Below, piece by piece: positions 1-8,444 of a DNA stretch of 51,155 nt; the first letter of the stretch is position 1, and every line of letters starts with the position of its first letter. This DNA is from Candidatus Kapaibacterium sp. (lineage in GTDB: Bacteria; Bacteroidota; Ignavibacteria; Kapaibacteriales; WFXC01), in NCBI GenBank assembly GCA_015490805.1, contig WFXC01000027.1, positions 1-51,155 on the forward strand. Reading direction: 5' to 3'. The notes under the pieces were generated by a model, which was not told where the DNA came from, did not search any database, and saw only the letters and a list, made by a program, of their open reading frames with translations. A program made the translations under genes and the position numbers.

Positions 1-1268
1 TCATCGACTAACTGTGGCCAGTTGTTCCACTCATTGTAATCCATCCCGTCCATCTCGAATACCCTATACTGTGCCTTGTCATATCCTCCATTCCGATACT
101 TCCCTATCCACATCCATTGCCCCGTATCATTGCTATCCCGATAGCTCCCAACCATCCCCATCATCTCATCAATCGTATCGGCTACCACCCGCACCTCAAG
201 GTCGTACAATCGGTTCTCCAGCACATCCATCACCACCTGCTGCGATAGCTGCGAATGCCACAGCACCTTCCCTCCCAGCACATTCCCCAGATCCCCCGCA
301 TACGTCACCGTCGCTCCTGTCACCATCTCCGTATTCCCCCAGCCCACCGCTACCACATCCACCCGATTCCGACTCTCTACCACCTCTACCTGCCGAAACT
401 CACTGCACCGCTCCTCACTCGCATACACAATGTCTCCCAACGGCATCCCGCTGTATCCATCTACTACCAACAACCACCCCTGCTGTCGCTCATTCTCACA
501 GTTGGACGGCGGCACCGGGCGCACAAAGTCCGTCACCCGACTCCCGCACAACACCACCTCCTTGCCCGCTCGATAATCCATATCCCAGCACCACAGCGGT
601 GACGCCAGATGATCCTTCGTCGCCTCATCCCAATACACCTGCACCCACCGTACAACTCCCTGATCATCTATTTGCAGCAAAAATGCTCCCTGCTCATTGC
701 CCCGCCGCACATACCCGCAAATCAGGTACAATCCCTGCACTGAATCAAACAATACCACTTCCGTCGGTACGGAAACTTCATACAGTCCCCCTACCGTATC
801 CATCAAATGCAAATGCTGCGCCCAGAGAATAGTTCCGCCAGATTGCCAGTTGGTGGTATCCGCCCGTGCGACAAACAGCAACGTATCGGTGGGACTTGCC
901 GCGCCAGCACCAATGATCAGGTATCCTCGACGATCCACGCTGCGGATCACTCCCCGACCTTCGGTCCACAGCACCGTGTCCCGAAAGCGAACGTATTCTC
1001 GCAGTGGCATTGTCGTCGAATCAACTTCCCAGATCCCGATTTCATTCCATCCTCCGTACACTTTGTAATTGACGCCCACGATTGCTTCTCTGACCACGGC
1101 GGGTTTTTCCAGATCAAAGGTTCGGGTCACAGCGTTGGACAGTCCGATGGTGCGTTCAAAGACGTGCAAGCCCTGGGCAAGCGCTGGGAGGGTCATCGCA
1201 AGCAGGAGTGTGTACACACACACACACACACACACACGATTTGCAGAAAATGTTTTCGCTTTTGTCAT
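1..1268 (-). CDS. Secreted beta-propeller-like protein, C-terminus outside the window
   Basis: An uninterrupted minus-strand frame of 422 codons runs off the left edge, so the gene is partial at its 3' end. The start at 1268 is preceded by AGGA about 8 bases upstream; the nearer ATG at 1276 meets a stop after three codons. Residues 1-32 look like a signal peptide: basic N-terminus, hydrophobic stretch, then LPALAQ. The middle of its hydrophobic core is a Val-Cys repeat (residues 12-18) encoded by a GT microsatellite. The mature part contains motifs such as LLQIDDQGVVRWVQ and WLLVVDGYSG, which resemble blades of secreted beta-propellers in Bacteroidota. No catalytic motif was recognised. It may carry a C-terminal sorting domain beyond the window. 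The reading frame is certain; the function is not known. Confidence 0.8.
   Translation of the reverse strand, partial: MTKAKTFSANRVCVCVCVYTLLLAMTLPALAQGLHVFERTIGLSNAVTRTFDLEKPAVVREAIVGVNYKVYGGWNEIGIWEVDSTTMPLREYVRFRDTVLWTEGRGVIRSVDRRGYLIIGAGAASPTDTLLFVARADTTNWQSGGTILWAQHLHLMDTVGGLYEVSVPTEVVLFDSVQGLYLICGYVRRGNEQGAFLLQIDDQGVVRWVQVYWDEATKDHLASPLWCWDMDYRAGKEVVLCGSRVTDFVRPVPPSNCENERQQGWLLVVDGYSGMPLGDIVYASEERCSEFRQVEVVESRNRVDVVAVGWGNTEMVTGATVTYAGDLGNVLGGKVLWHSQLSQQVVMDVLENRLYDLEVRVVADTIDEMMGMVGSYRDSNDTGQWMWIGKYRNGGYDKAQYRVFEMDGMDYNEWNNWPQLVD
1214..1237. repeat. (AC)12 dinucleotide microsatellite inside a signal-peptide coding region
   Basis: Twelve perfect AC units on the plus strand, read as GT units by the minus-strand gene, where they encode alternating Val-Cys. 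The tract is flanked at 1208-1213 by GTGTGT, so the junction is self-complementary and could fold back. A change of one or two units would shift the frame of the gene; three units would add or remove two residues. Confidence 0.97.
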
Positions 1269-1476
1269 TTTGTCATTCCTGAAGTTGTGAAACGGACTCA
1301 CACTGTGGGGCAAATATACAAAAAATTCCGGACACAGGCAAGACCGTCGAAGAGGGTCCGGGAGGGTATGCTGCAGCGGGCATTGCCCTCACCCGGATCC
1401 TCTCCCGGGGGAAAGAGCATTCCTCTGCATTTTGCATTATGTCCGGGAAACTTCCGGTGATGCTTGCTGGCGGTGA

Positions 1477-2316
1477 TTATTCTTTCAACGCTCCTGCGAT
1501 CATTGCCTGGACGATGTGGCGCTGGAAGAAGAGCAGGAGCAGCAGCACGGGCAGTGCGGATAAGGCAGCACCCGCCATTAAATGTCCCCAGTCGATCGAC
1601 TGCTTCCCGAAGTAGAATGCCAGTCCCACTGGCAATGTGCGGTGTGCCAGGTCGCTGGCGAACAGAAATGGAAAGAGGAAAGCATTCCACTGGCTCAAGA
1701 AAACATACAGTCCCAGTACTACCAGCATTGGCTTACTGAGCGGGAAGACGATCTTCCACAGAATCTGCCATTCGGATGCTCCGTCTAATCGAGCAGCGTC
1801 TTCCAGTTCCATTGGGAGTTGATCGATGTACTGTTTCATCAGGAAAATGCCAAAGGGCGTAATGAGCCAGGGCACAATGAGTGCCCAGTAGGTGTTCAGC
1901 CAGTGGAAGGCAACCATCAGGCGATAGAGCGGAATCATCAGAACGTGAGGCGGCACCATCATAACGAGGAGAACGGAAGCGAACACCCACCGCTTACCGA
2001 CAAAGGTTTTCCGTGCCAGTGCATAGGCACTCAGGGTACACAGCAGCACATTACCGACGGCAGTGGTACCGGCAACCAGTAAGGAGTTTGCAAAGTACCG
2101 CGCGAAGTTGTCCGAGATCCAGATATCCCGGTAATTCTGCACCGTCACAGGCGCCTGGATGAGCTCCCACAGAGAGCCAAAGCGTTGCGGGTACAATTTC
2201 AGCGACAATAGCAGCATCCAGAGCAGCGGGAAGACCATCGCCACACCGCCCAGCAACAATGCAGCCACTACCAGCTTATGCCGAAATCCCCTCATCCACG
2301 TAAAGCCGATGCTCAT
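1477..2316 (-). CDS. Carbohydrate ABC transporter permease (MalG/BPD type)
   Basis: Inner-membrane permease half of a binding-protein-dependent ABC importer, most like the MalG/UgpE family that moves sugars or sugar phosphates. There are six hydrophobic segments, and the cytoplasmic EAA loop is clear (ELEDAARLDGASEWQILWKI, then FPLSKP), which contacts the ATPase. Its 279 residues match the family. The start is uncertain: ATG at 2316 or ATG at 2295, both inside the end of nadD, so the two genes overlap by 20-41 bases and are probably co-translated. The usual partners (second permease, solute-binding protein, ATPase) are not next to it, so the substrate cannot be named. Confidence 0.9.
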   Translation of the reverse strand: MSIGFTWMRGFRHKLVVAALLLGGVAMVFPLLWMLLLSLKLYPQRFGSLWELIQAPVTVQNYRDIWISDNFARYFANSLLVAGTTAVGNVLLCTLSAYALARKTFVGKRWVFASVLLVMMVPPHVLMIPLYRLMVAFHWLNTYWALIVPWLITPFGIFLMKQYIDQLPMELEDAARLDGASEWQILWKIVFPLSKPMLVVLGLYVFLSQWNAFLFPFLFASDLAHRTLPVGLAFYFGKQSIDWGHLMAGAALSALPVLLLLLFFQRHIVQAMIAGALKE

Positions 2317-2908
2317 TGATATACCGTTCCACGGCTGCTGGTACCAGATATCGGATCGACTTCCCCTGCTGCACTCGCTGGCGAATCATCGTTGCCGATA
2401 TTGCCAGCAGCGGCGCATCAATCCACACCGGCACTTTTCCCTGATACGTCAACGTATACGTGAGTGCGCGTTCGATATCCGGCGGGACGGCAAAAGGACG
2501 GCGAGCGATACAAAGCTGCACCTGTCGAAGGATCTCTTCCCACTGATACCACTTCGTAAACGCTGCGGCTTGATCACTTCCAATGAGCAGAAACAACTGT
2601 GCATCGGGGAATTTCTGGCGAAAGTACTGCACGGTATCGACGGTATATGAAACGCCACCGCGGCGCACTTCGTATTCTTCGATCGCAAACTTCGGATGCC
2701 CCTCGATTGCCAGGCGCAGCATTTCAACTCGCTGCTGTGCCGTTGCTATTTCGTGCGGATCTTCCTCTAACTTAAACGGCGATCGGTAAGCAGGAACAAA
2801 AAAAGTTTGTTCCAATTCCATCTGCTCTGTAAACCGATCTGCGATGATCAGGTGCGCTATGTGGACCGGATTAAAACTTCCACCAATGATGCCAACTCGC
2901 CGCACCAT
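2276..2908 (-). CDS. nadD: Nicotinate-nucleotide adenylyltransferase NadD
   Basis: Transfers AMP from ATP to nicotinate mononucleotide, giving deamido-NAD, the step before NAD synthetase. The nucleotidyltransferase signature GGSFNPVHIAHL is at residues 9-20 (HIAH being the HxGH-type motif) and ISATMIR at 170-176 is the second ATP-binding motif. SDQAAAFTKWYQWEEI is typical of NadD. The frame stays open upstream to 3046, but the ATG at 2908 puts the Rossmann strand in the right place and lies 2 bases after the stop of the upstream gene. Length is 210 residues, normal for the family. The 3' end overlaps the ABC permease start. Confidence 0.95.
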   Translation of the reverse strand: MVRRVGIIGGSFNPVHIAHLIIADRFTEQMELEQTFFVPAYRSPFKLEEDPHEIATAQQRVEMLRLAIEGHPKFAIEEYEVRRGGVSYTVDTVQYFRQKFPDAQLFLLIGSDQAAAFTKWYQWEEILRQVQLCIARRPFAVPPDIERALTYTLTYQGKVPVWIDAPLLAISATMIRQRVQQGKSIRYLVPAAVERYINEHRLYVDEGISA

Positions 2909-2910
2909 TG

Positions 2911-3762
2911 CTACTCCCGAAGCGAGATCCCTATCAACAATACCCAGAGATCCGTCCGCGAAGATCGAACATTGTAGGAAACCGATCCATACTCGACATT
3001 GACATCCCCCGGAGTAAGATACTCTGCTTCTCCACCAGAGAGCCACCGGAAACCAATCTGTAACAGCAGGGGATTAGAAGTCCACTTTTGCTGAGCCGGA
3101 TCGTACTCTCCCGAAGAGAGGACCACGCCCAGGCCACCGCCGGCCCACCAATTCCACGTTATATCACTGAGATTCTCGGAACTGAGCACTTCTTTGTCCG
3201 TTTCCAAATCCTTTACCGTGGTTTTCGTATAAAGTCTACTCAACCCTCCCCCCACTTCTGCATACGCTGACATCCATCCCAGGTGTCCCTGGAGCCGAAT
3301 AACCGGATCAATGATCAAATAGTTATTCGACCGCTCTACCTCTACTGTGACATCGGGAATAAACATACTCAATGGAACGTGGCGCCGCGTCGTCCCGTAA
3401 GTGTTAAATGCAACGTTCAGTCCAACCAGTAGCGGCGTTCGAGGAAAATGGTAGAACAGCGATCCATCAAGCCCAACCCCTACGTGCGTGTTATTTTCTT
3501 TGAATTCACCGCGAGGGAAGCCAAGAAAGAGGTTGAGGTCTAATGCTACCTGGTAGTTCCCTGCAACTAACTGATCTATGGCTGCTTCACCGGTTTGTAT
3601 CGCGGATTTCTTCTGTTTCTTTTTCTCTTTACCACCAACCTCTGTCTTCGGCGCCGGCTGTTTTTTCGGCTTTGCTTTCAAAACAGGTGCTTTCTGCTGT
3701 GCAACCGCACTCAACAAGCTTCCCAGCAGAACAACGAGGATGACGATCCACAGCCTTCGCAT
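2911..3762 (-). CDS. Probable outer-membrane beta-barrel protein
   Basis: Signal peptide at residues 1-22 (MRRLWIVILVVLLGSLLSAVAQ), then a Lys/Pro-rich spacer at about 25-55, then a beta-rich domain with alternating hydrophobic strands and aromatic/glycine turns (VGVGLDGSLFYHF, AYAEVGGGLSRLY, WWAGGGLGVVLSS). This is the pattern of a small outer-membrane barrel. The last residues LWVLLIGISLRE do not end in the classic aromatic residue. No named family was recognised. The gene is 2 bases upstream of nadD on the same strand, which suggests a common transcript without implying a shared function. Confidence 0.75.
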   Translation of the reverse strand: MRRLWIVILVVLLGSLLSAVAQQKAPVLKAKPKKQPAPKTEVGGKEKKKQKKSAIQTGEAAIDQLVAGNYQVALDLNLFLGFPRGEFKENNTHVGVGLDGSLFYHFPRTPLLVGLNVAFNTYGTTRRHVPLSMFIPDVTVEVERSNNYLIIDPVIRLQGHLGWMSAYAEVGGGLSRLYTKTTVKDLETDKEVLSSENLSDITWNWWAGGGLGVVLSSGEYDPAQQKWTSNPLLLQIGFRWLSGGEAEYLTPGDVNVEYGSVSYNVRSSRTDLWVLLIGISLRE

Positions 3763-3856
3763 CGCAACAACTCCGGTTTGTGCTACATTCCGCCATTACG
3801 GCATTCTTACTTCCTGACAATCCGCAGAAATCCGAATGCGTTACACTGGCTCACTT

Positions 3857-4996
3857 TTACTGCACCATTCCCTGAACCAATCCGGACATCCAGTGCGTCA
3901 CGGCGTCCGGTGGTGCTGGTACATCATAGATGCCATTATACGCCACGCAAAGGAAAAAGATAAGAATCGCGATCCAGCCCAGGATTTTCCTGCCCGGCGT
4001 CAACGGCTGTGGATCCGGTACTGGCGGATGCGCAATGCCGATCAGGAATCGCACAAAGAGTGCCCAGACCAACCAACCACTCCACGCCTGGAAGTAAAAC
4101 GGGACCGTATCGTGTATCCATCGAAGCAGTGGCAGGAACGCTGTCTGAATCCACGTATACAATTGATCCGGCGAATCGTGTTGCAACACATCATAGAGGT
4201 ATCCGAAGACAGGACCGAGCCCCAGCAGAATCATTGCCCACCAGAGAATTTTCGCAATATGGCGGTGTGCATCGCCCAGCAACCCGTAGAGGATATGTCC
4301 TCCATCCAGTTGTCCCAGAGGGACCAGATTCAGAGCAGTCACAAAGAGTCCGAACCACCCTACGCACAGGAAGGGGTAATGGTACATTTCATTCATTGGC
4401 GGAACAAAGGCATCCTCAGGCGCCAGAGCAGCAAGCCAGTGGTATAGCGGAATATCGCCGAAGTACAGCCCCCACTCTGGAATCTTGCCGCCAAAGCGGG
4501 TAAGATACTCCGGATGGATTTGGTAGATATACTCCACGCCCGGCAGTGTGAGAAAACCGACGATCAGAATAGCGACACTCACTACAAACCCTGCCAGGGG
4601 ACCGGCAATACCGATGTCAAACAATACATTGCGATTCTGCACCGGACTGCGCATCTTAATCACTGCCCCCATCGTACCAAAGGGGAACAGGAACACAAAC
4701 GGGATGGGAATAAAGTACGGCAAAGTTACATCCACTTTATGGTAGCGCGCTGCAAAGTAGTGTCCGAACTCGTGAGAGGCAATGAACAACATCAGCAGAA
4801 GACTATATGGCAAGCCGTAGCTCCAGTTGGTAATCTCAAACGGATTTTTGCCCACCCATTGCGCTCCAGCCATCAGCGTTGATACAAAAGTCAGTGCCGC
4901 TAATAACAGATGCAAGCCAATTCGCTGTGGCGGTCTGGACAGGGCAACGGACGGCGTTTCCGTTACTGGCTCCGGTCGAATTGGCGTATAGCCCAT
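3857..4996 (-). CDS. Site-2-type membrane metalloprotease (M50 family)
   Basis: Intramembrane zinc metallopeptidase. The catalytic HEFGH motif is at residues 75-79 and the third zinc ligand is D231 in NLVPLGQLDGGH. Several hydrophobic segments surround both motifs. Length is 379 residues, with about 25 extra cytoplasmic N-terminal residues rich in Pro and Thr; no PDZ domain is visible, so it is closer to the SREBP-S2P-like group than to RseP. The ATG at 4996 overlaps the stop of the upstream dehydrogenase by one base (TGATG); a GTG one codon earlier is also possible. The substrate is unknown; anti-sigma factors or signal-peptide remnants are usual for the family. Confidence 0.92.
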   Translation of the reverse strand: MGYTPIRPEPVTETPSVALSRPPQRIGLHLLLAALTFVSTLMAGAQWVGKNPFEITNWSYGLPYSLLLMLFIASHEFGHYFAARYHKVDVTLPYFIPIPFVFLFPFGTMGAVIKMRSPVQNRNVLFDIGIAGPLAGFVVSVAILIVGFLTLPGVEYIYQIHPEYLTRFGGKIPEWGLYFGDIPLYHWLAALAPEDAFVPPMNEMYHYPFLCVGWFGLFVTALNLVPLGQLDGGHILYGLLGDAHRHIAKILWWAMILLGLGPVFGYLYDVLQHDSPDQLYTWIQTAFLPLLRWIHDTVPFYFQAWSGWLVWALFVRFLIGIAHPPVPDPQPLTPGRKILGWIAILIFFLCVAYNGIYDVPAPPDAVTHWMSGLVQGMVQ

Positions 4997-5895
4997 CACT
5001 GCTGCGATTGCTGTTGTCGATGTTCACGATATGCTTCCAGAACTCCCAGATAAAATGGAAGCATCTGCTGTTCAAGTGCGCTCCGATCCTGCGCTGCCAG
5101 CACTGCCATTTCTGCGGTGCCCGGATGCGTAAACAGGTCATTGGTCGGCGGTTCAGTAATAGCCGCCATAATCTGCCGGGCTACTTCTTCAGCAGAAAAA
5201 ACAGGGGACAAGGGTGCCAGCGGTAAACCGCGCTCTTCTGCAATCTGTTTCGATCGCCGCACTCCGTCCAGAAAGATGTCGCCGATAGCACATCCTTCGG
5301 TCACTGAGGGCCACTCGGTATCAACAGCAGCGGGACAGACAGCGAAAGCAGTAATGGAAGTATCCAGCAACTCCGTCCGTAGCGCCGCTGTAAACCCCAC
5401 ACAGGCGTGCTTTGCCGCCACGTAGGCACTGTTGATCGGATACCCCCACTTTCCCGCGACACTGGCAACATTCACAATTACTCCCCGCCCCTGCTGCTTC
5501 ATCACAGGAAGCACAACAGCGGTGGTATACCATAGCGCAAAGACATTGACGCCAAAGATCCGCTCTAACTGTTCCGGCGTTGTTTCCTCCACCAGCGCAC
5601 AATTGCCCCGACCGGCATTGTTGATCAGCACTTCAACACCGCCCCACTGTTCAAGCAATTGCTGCAAAGCCGGGGTAATCTGTTCCGGCTGCGAAACATC
5701 TGCTACGATGGGATATGCCTGACCGCCTGCCGCTTCAACCCCGGCTGCCACCGCTTCCAGCCGATCTTTTCGGCGAGCAATGAGCGCAACGGTCGCCTGC
5801 GCTGCTCCGCACTGCTGTGCAAGCGCCGCTCCAATGCCGGAGGATGCGCCGGTAATAATGACTCGCACTCCTTTCCGAATCGCAATGCCTGCCAT
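4996..5895 (-). CDS. Short-chain dehydrogenase/reductase (SDR)
   Basis: NAD(P)-dependent oxidoreductase of the classical SDR type. The cofactor motif TGASSGIG is at residues 15-22, NNAG at 92-95, and the catalytic S145, Y158 and K162 are all present. R41/R42 after the second strand suggest NADP(H) preference. The ATG at 5895 has AAAGG about 8 bases upstream; longer versions to 5973 would add a stretch without homology-like character. The C-terminal part past 200 (about 100 residues) is longer than the minimal fold. The stop overlaps the start of the downstream protease. The substrate is not evident. Confidence 0.92.
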   Translation of the reverse strand: MAGIAIRKGVRVIITGASSGIGAALAQQCGAAQATVALIARRKDRLEAVAAGVEAAGGQAYPIVADVSQPEQITPALQQLLEQWGGVEVLINNAGRGNCALVEETTPEQLERIFGVNVFALWYTTAVVLPVMKQQGRGVIVNVASVAGKWGYPINSAYVAAKHACVGFTAALRTELLDTSITAFAVCPAAVDTEWPSVTEGCAIGDIFLDGVRRSKQIAEERGLPLAPLSPVFSAEEVARQIMAAITEPPTNDLFTHPGTAEMAVLAAQDRSALEQQMLPFYLGVLEAYREHRQQQSQQ

Positions 5896-5990
5896 TTGCA
5901 ACACCTTTTGTTGCTGCCAAAACAAAGATGGCGACAGCCCCGGTCCGCAGGACCGGGAAACTATCGCCACCACCCTTGAAGAGCCCGTTC

Positions 5991-6620
5991 CTAATTTCGC
6001 CGCAACACGTCACCGACGTGTCCAACCAGTTCTTCTGAAGGCTTGAGCGTCTGCTCACCCGGCTGCCACTTTGCCGGGCACGCCTCTTCTGGATGATCCT
6101 TCAGGTACAGGCAGGCTTGAATTTTCCGATACAGCTCATCGGCATTCCGCCCCACATTGTAATAATTGACTTCGGAAGCCACCAGCGTCCCCTCTGGATT
6201 GATAACAAACGACCCGCGCAATGCCAGTCCACTTTCTGGATCATACACCCCGAACAATCGGGAAACGGTCCCGGTAGGATCTGCACCCATCGGAATCTTG
6301 AAATCCTTCAGCAACGGTTCCGCCTGTGTCCACGCCAGATGGACGTACACGGTATCGGTTGAAACACTGACCACTTCCACTCCGCTTTGCTGCAACTGGT
6401 CGTAATACTGATTCAAATCTGCCAGCTCTGTCGGACAGACGAAAGTAAAGTCAGCGGGATAGAAAAAGAGTACAACCCATTTCCCCTGCCGTTTTGCTTC
6501 TTCAAAAGAAAACTTTCCGAACTTCCCGGTCCGAGGATCATACACTTCCATCTCAAATGCAGGTACCTGCTGTCCTACAGCAACCGGTCTTTCCATTTGA
6601 ACGTCCCGCATCAGTACCAT
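5991..6620 (-). CDS. 2-Cys peroxiredoxin (AhpC/Prx1 type)
   Basis: Thiol peroxidase that reduces hydrogen peroxide and organic hydroperoxides. The peroxidatic cysteine is C62 in FTFVCPTE, and a resolving cysteine is at C181 in EEACPAKWQPG, so it is a typical 2-Cys enzyme. Length is 209 residues. The chosen ATG at 6620 has AAGAG just upstream; ATGs at 6611 and 6596 are alternatives, and the frame is open to 6677. No flavoprotein AhpF is nearby, so electrons probably come from thioredoxin. It is transcribed away from the M24 peptidase, with a perfect dyad between them. Confidence 0.94.
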   Translation of the reverse strand: MVLMRDVQMERPVAVGQQVPAFEMEVYDPRTGKFGKFSFEEAKRQGKWVVLFFYPADFTFVCPTELADLNQYYDQLQQSGVEVVSVSTDTVYVHLAWTQAEPLLKDFKIPMGADPTGTVSRLFGVYDPESGLALRGSFVINPEGTLVASEVNYYNVGRNADELYRKIQACLYLKDHPEEACPAKWQPGEQTLKPSEELVGHVGDVLRRN

Positions 6621-6684
6621 TGCTCTTTGTGAAACATCCTGACCCTGTTTTTCACCAGAATTGTATATTCGCAGCACGCTGAAG

Positions 6685-6702
6685 AGTTTTACAGGTAAAA
6701 CT
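6685..6702. promoter_or_regulatory. Perfect 18-bp dyad in the peroxiredoxin/peptidase divergent promoter region
   Basis: AGTTTTACAGGTAAAACT has two perfect 8-base arms (6685-6692 and 6695-6702) around a 2-base centre. It lies 65 bases upstream of the peroxiredoxin start and 12 bases upstream of the peptidase start. Size, symmetry and place suit an operator for a dimeric regulator. The match is not close to the textbook PerR or OxyR sites, so the regulator cannot be named. Confidence 0.5.
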
Positions 6703-6713
6703 GGAAACGGACA

Positions 6714-7913
6714 ATGCGCTTAAATATTCTACAGGCGCAACAGCTTTTGCAGCAGCACCAGATTGATGCCTGGATTCTGTACAGCTTCCGCCTCTCCAAT
6801 CCATTCATTGTTTCTCTACTGGATCCCCCACCGGACGTTCACATCACCCGGCGGTGGATTTTTTGCATACCTGCCAACGAACCGCCAATCAAAATCATCC
6901 ACCGCATCGATGCTTCCGCCTTTCAGTGGTTCCCAACGGATGAAATCCACTACACAACGCAGCTCGAATGGGAAGAAACTCTGCAATGGCTGGCACAGCG
7001 GTATCCCCGTATCGTCACCGAATACTCGCCTCAAAACAGGCTCCCCGCTGTCTCCGCTACCGACGCCGGGGTGCTGGAATTGCTACGCGCTGGAAATCCC
7101 TCCATCGAAATTGGATCCTCTGCCGACCTGCTGCAATACTTTACCGCCCGATGGTCGACAGAACAGATTGAAGAGAATCGACAGACAGCGCAACATCTTC
7201 GCACGATCATCCTCAACGCCTTCCACTGGGTGAAAGAACAACTGGCAGAGCGTACGGTGACAGAATACGACGTACAACGCTGGATTCTGGAACAATTCGA
7301 TCGTCTGGCGCTGACCACTGACCACCCACCGATCGTTGCAACAACACTGAACGCCACCGATCCTCACTACATCCCCACGGCTGAGCACCACAGTCCCATC
7401 GAACAGGGAGATCTGCTCCTCATCGACGCCTGGGCAAAAGCACGAACGCCTGATGCCACCTATGCCGATCTCACCTGGATGGGCTACGTTGGCGAGAGCG
7501 TTCCCGAACAGTACGCTAAGGTTTTTACTATACTCACGCAGGCTCGCGATGCTGCAATCCACCTGCTGGCTGACCGATACCGCGAAAATCAACCCGTGTA
7601 TGGGTATGAGCTGGATGACGCAGCCCGCACAGTGATTGAAGAAGCCGGTTATGGAAAATTTTTCATTCATCGAACCGGCCATAACATCTATACAGAAGTC
7701 CACGGTCCAGGGGCAAACCTGGACAACTACGAAACACACGATTACCGACGTATCCTACCAGCAACCTCCTTTTCGATCGAACCGGGAATCTATATACCGG
7801 GCGAATTCGGGATGCGAACAGAAATTGACATTGTGATCGCACCAGATAACGTGATTCACATTTTCAGCGAACCGATCCAGCAACGCATTCTTCCAATTTT
7901 TGGCAATCAGTGA
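6714..7913 (+). CDS. M24-family metallopeptidase (Xaa-Pro aminopeptidase-like)
   Basis: Cytosolic pita-bread-fold enzyme that would remove an N-terminal residue before proline, or act as a related dipeptidase. The N-terminal part (about 1-145) is a creatinase-like domain; the catalytic domain follows. All five metal ligands are visible: D238 (LLIDAW), D252 (YADLTW), H323 (HRTGHNI), E356 (SIEPGIY) and E370 (RTEIDI). Length is 399 residues, near that of bacterial PepQ/PepP relatives. It is the first gene of a plus-strand run and ends 27 bases before the next gene. Xaa-Pro specificity is inferred from the family only. Confidence 0.92.
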   Translation: MRLNILQAQQLLQQHQIDAWILYSFRLSNPFIVSLLDPPPDVHITRRWIFCIPANEPPIKIIHRIDASAFQWFPTDEIHYTTQLEWEETLQWLAQRYPRIVTEYSPQNRLPAVSATDAGVLELLRAGNPSIEIGSSADLLQYFTARWSTEQIEENRQTAQHLRTIILNAFHWVKEQLAERTVTEYDVQRWILEQFDRLALTTDHPPIVATTLNATDPHYIPTAEHHSPIEQGDLLLIDAWAKARTPDATYADLTWMGYVGESVPEQYAKVFTILTQARDAAIHLLADRYRENQPVYGYELDDAARTVIEEAGYGKFFIHRTGHNIYTEVHGPGANLDNYETHDYRRILPATSFSIEPGIYIPGEFGMRTEIDIVIAPDNVIHIFSEPIQQRILPIFGNQ

Positions 7914-7940
7914 GGATAGCGACAATCAGCAGGAGCAGCG

Positions 7941-8444
7941 ATGCAAATTGAAGATATTTTTCCAGAGCACAAAGAGCACATCTATCAGTTAGCGCCGGAA
8001 GTCAGGACAATTTGGGGACTTCAGCTTATGATAGGAAGCGTGCTGGTGTCTATCATTCTCTTCGTTGTGGATCTTCTCTGGCTTCCTGTCCATCTGCTCT
8101 TTGTTGGATTTCCAGCCGCCGTAACACTTTTCAGTGGATTACTGGGCGCAATTCTGTTGCCATCCCTGTACTACCAGCGGTGGCGATTTCTGATTCTGGA
8201 GAGCGAAATTGTGATCCAGCGGGGCATCATTGTGCAAACCATCACGTTCGTTCCTCTTGCGCGGGTTCAGCACATTGAGATCAGCCGATCCCTGTGGGAA
8301 CGTCTGTTTGCGCTGGCAACCTTAGTGATCTTTACTGCCGGTACCCGAAAAGCTGATGTGCGAATTCCCGGACTGGATACCAGCTTCGCGCTCTCCCTCC
8401 GGGACTACATCCGCTCTCGTCTCACAGCGTCGGACGTACTCTGA
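7941..8444 (+). CDS. PH domain-containing membrane protein (YdbS-like)
   Basis: Small membrane protein with two hydrophobic segments (about residues 27-50 and 52-76) followed by a bacterial PH (bPH2/YdbS) domain: YYQRWRFLILESEIVIQRGIIVQTITFVPLARVQHIEISRS carries the typical strand pattern with the PLARVQHIE core (given here in part of its length only). Such genes sit beside a larger YdbT protein, as here: the stop TGA at 8442-8444 shares a base with the next ATG. In Bacillus the pair is linked to resistance to certain antimicrobial compounds; here the role is only inferred. Confidence 0.85.
   Translation: MQIEDIFPEHKEHIYQLAPEVRTIWGLQLMIGSVLVSIILFVVDLLWLPVHLLFVGFPAAVTLFSGLLGAILLPSLYYQRWRFLILESEIVIQRGIIVQTITFVPLARVQHIEISRSLWERLFALATLVIFTAGTRKADVRIPGLDTSFALSLRDYIRSRLTASDVL

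Noticed and set aside
14-832. Plus-strand Ser/Pro/Thr-rich protein of 272 residues
   Set aside because: It is the antisense of the secreted minus-strand gene; its odd composition comes from the pyrimidine-rich strand, and no start signal is present.
1298-1690. Minus-strand 130-residue frame overlapping the ABC permease
   Set aside because: Most of it lies inside the permease in another frame, and the composition is not protein-like.
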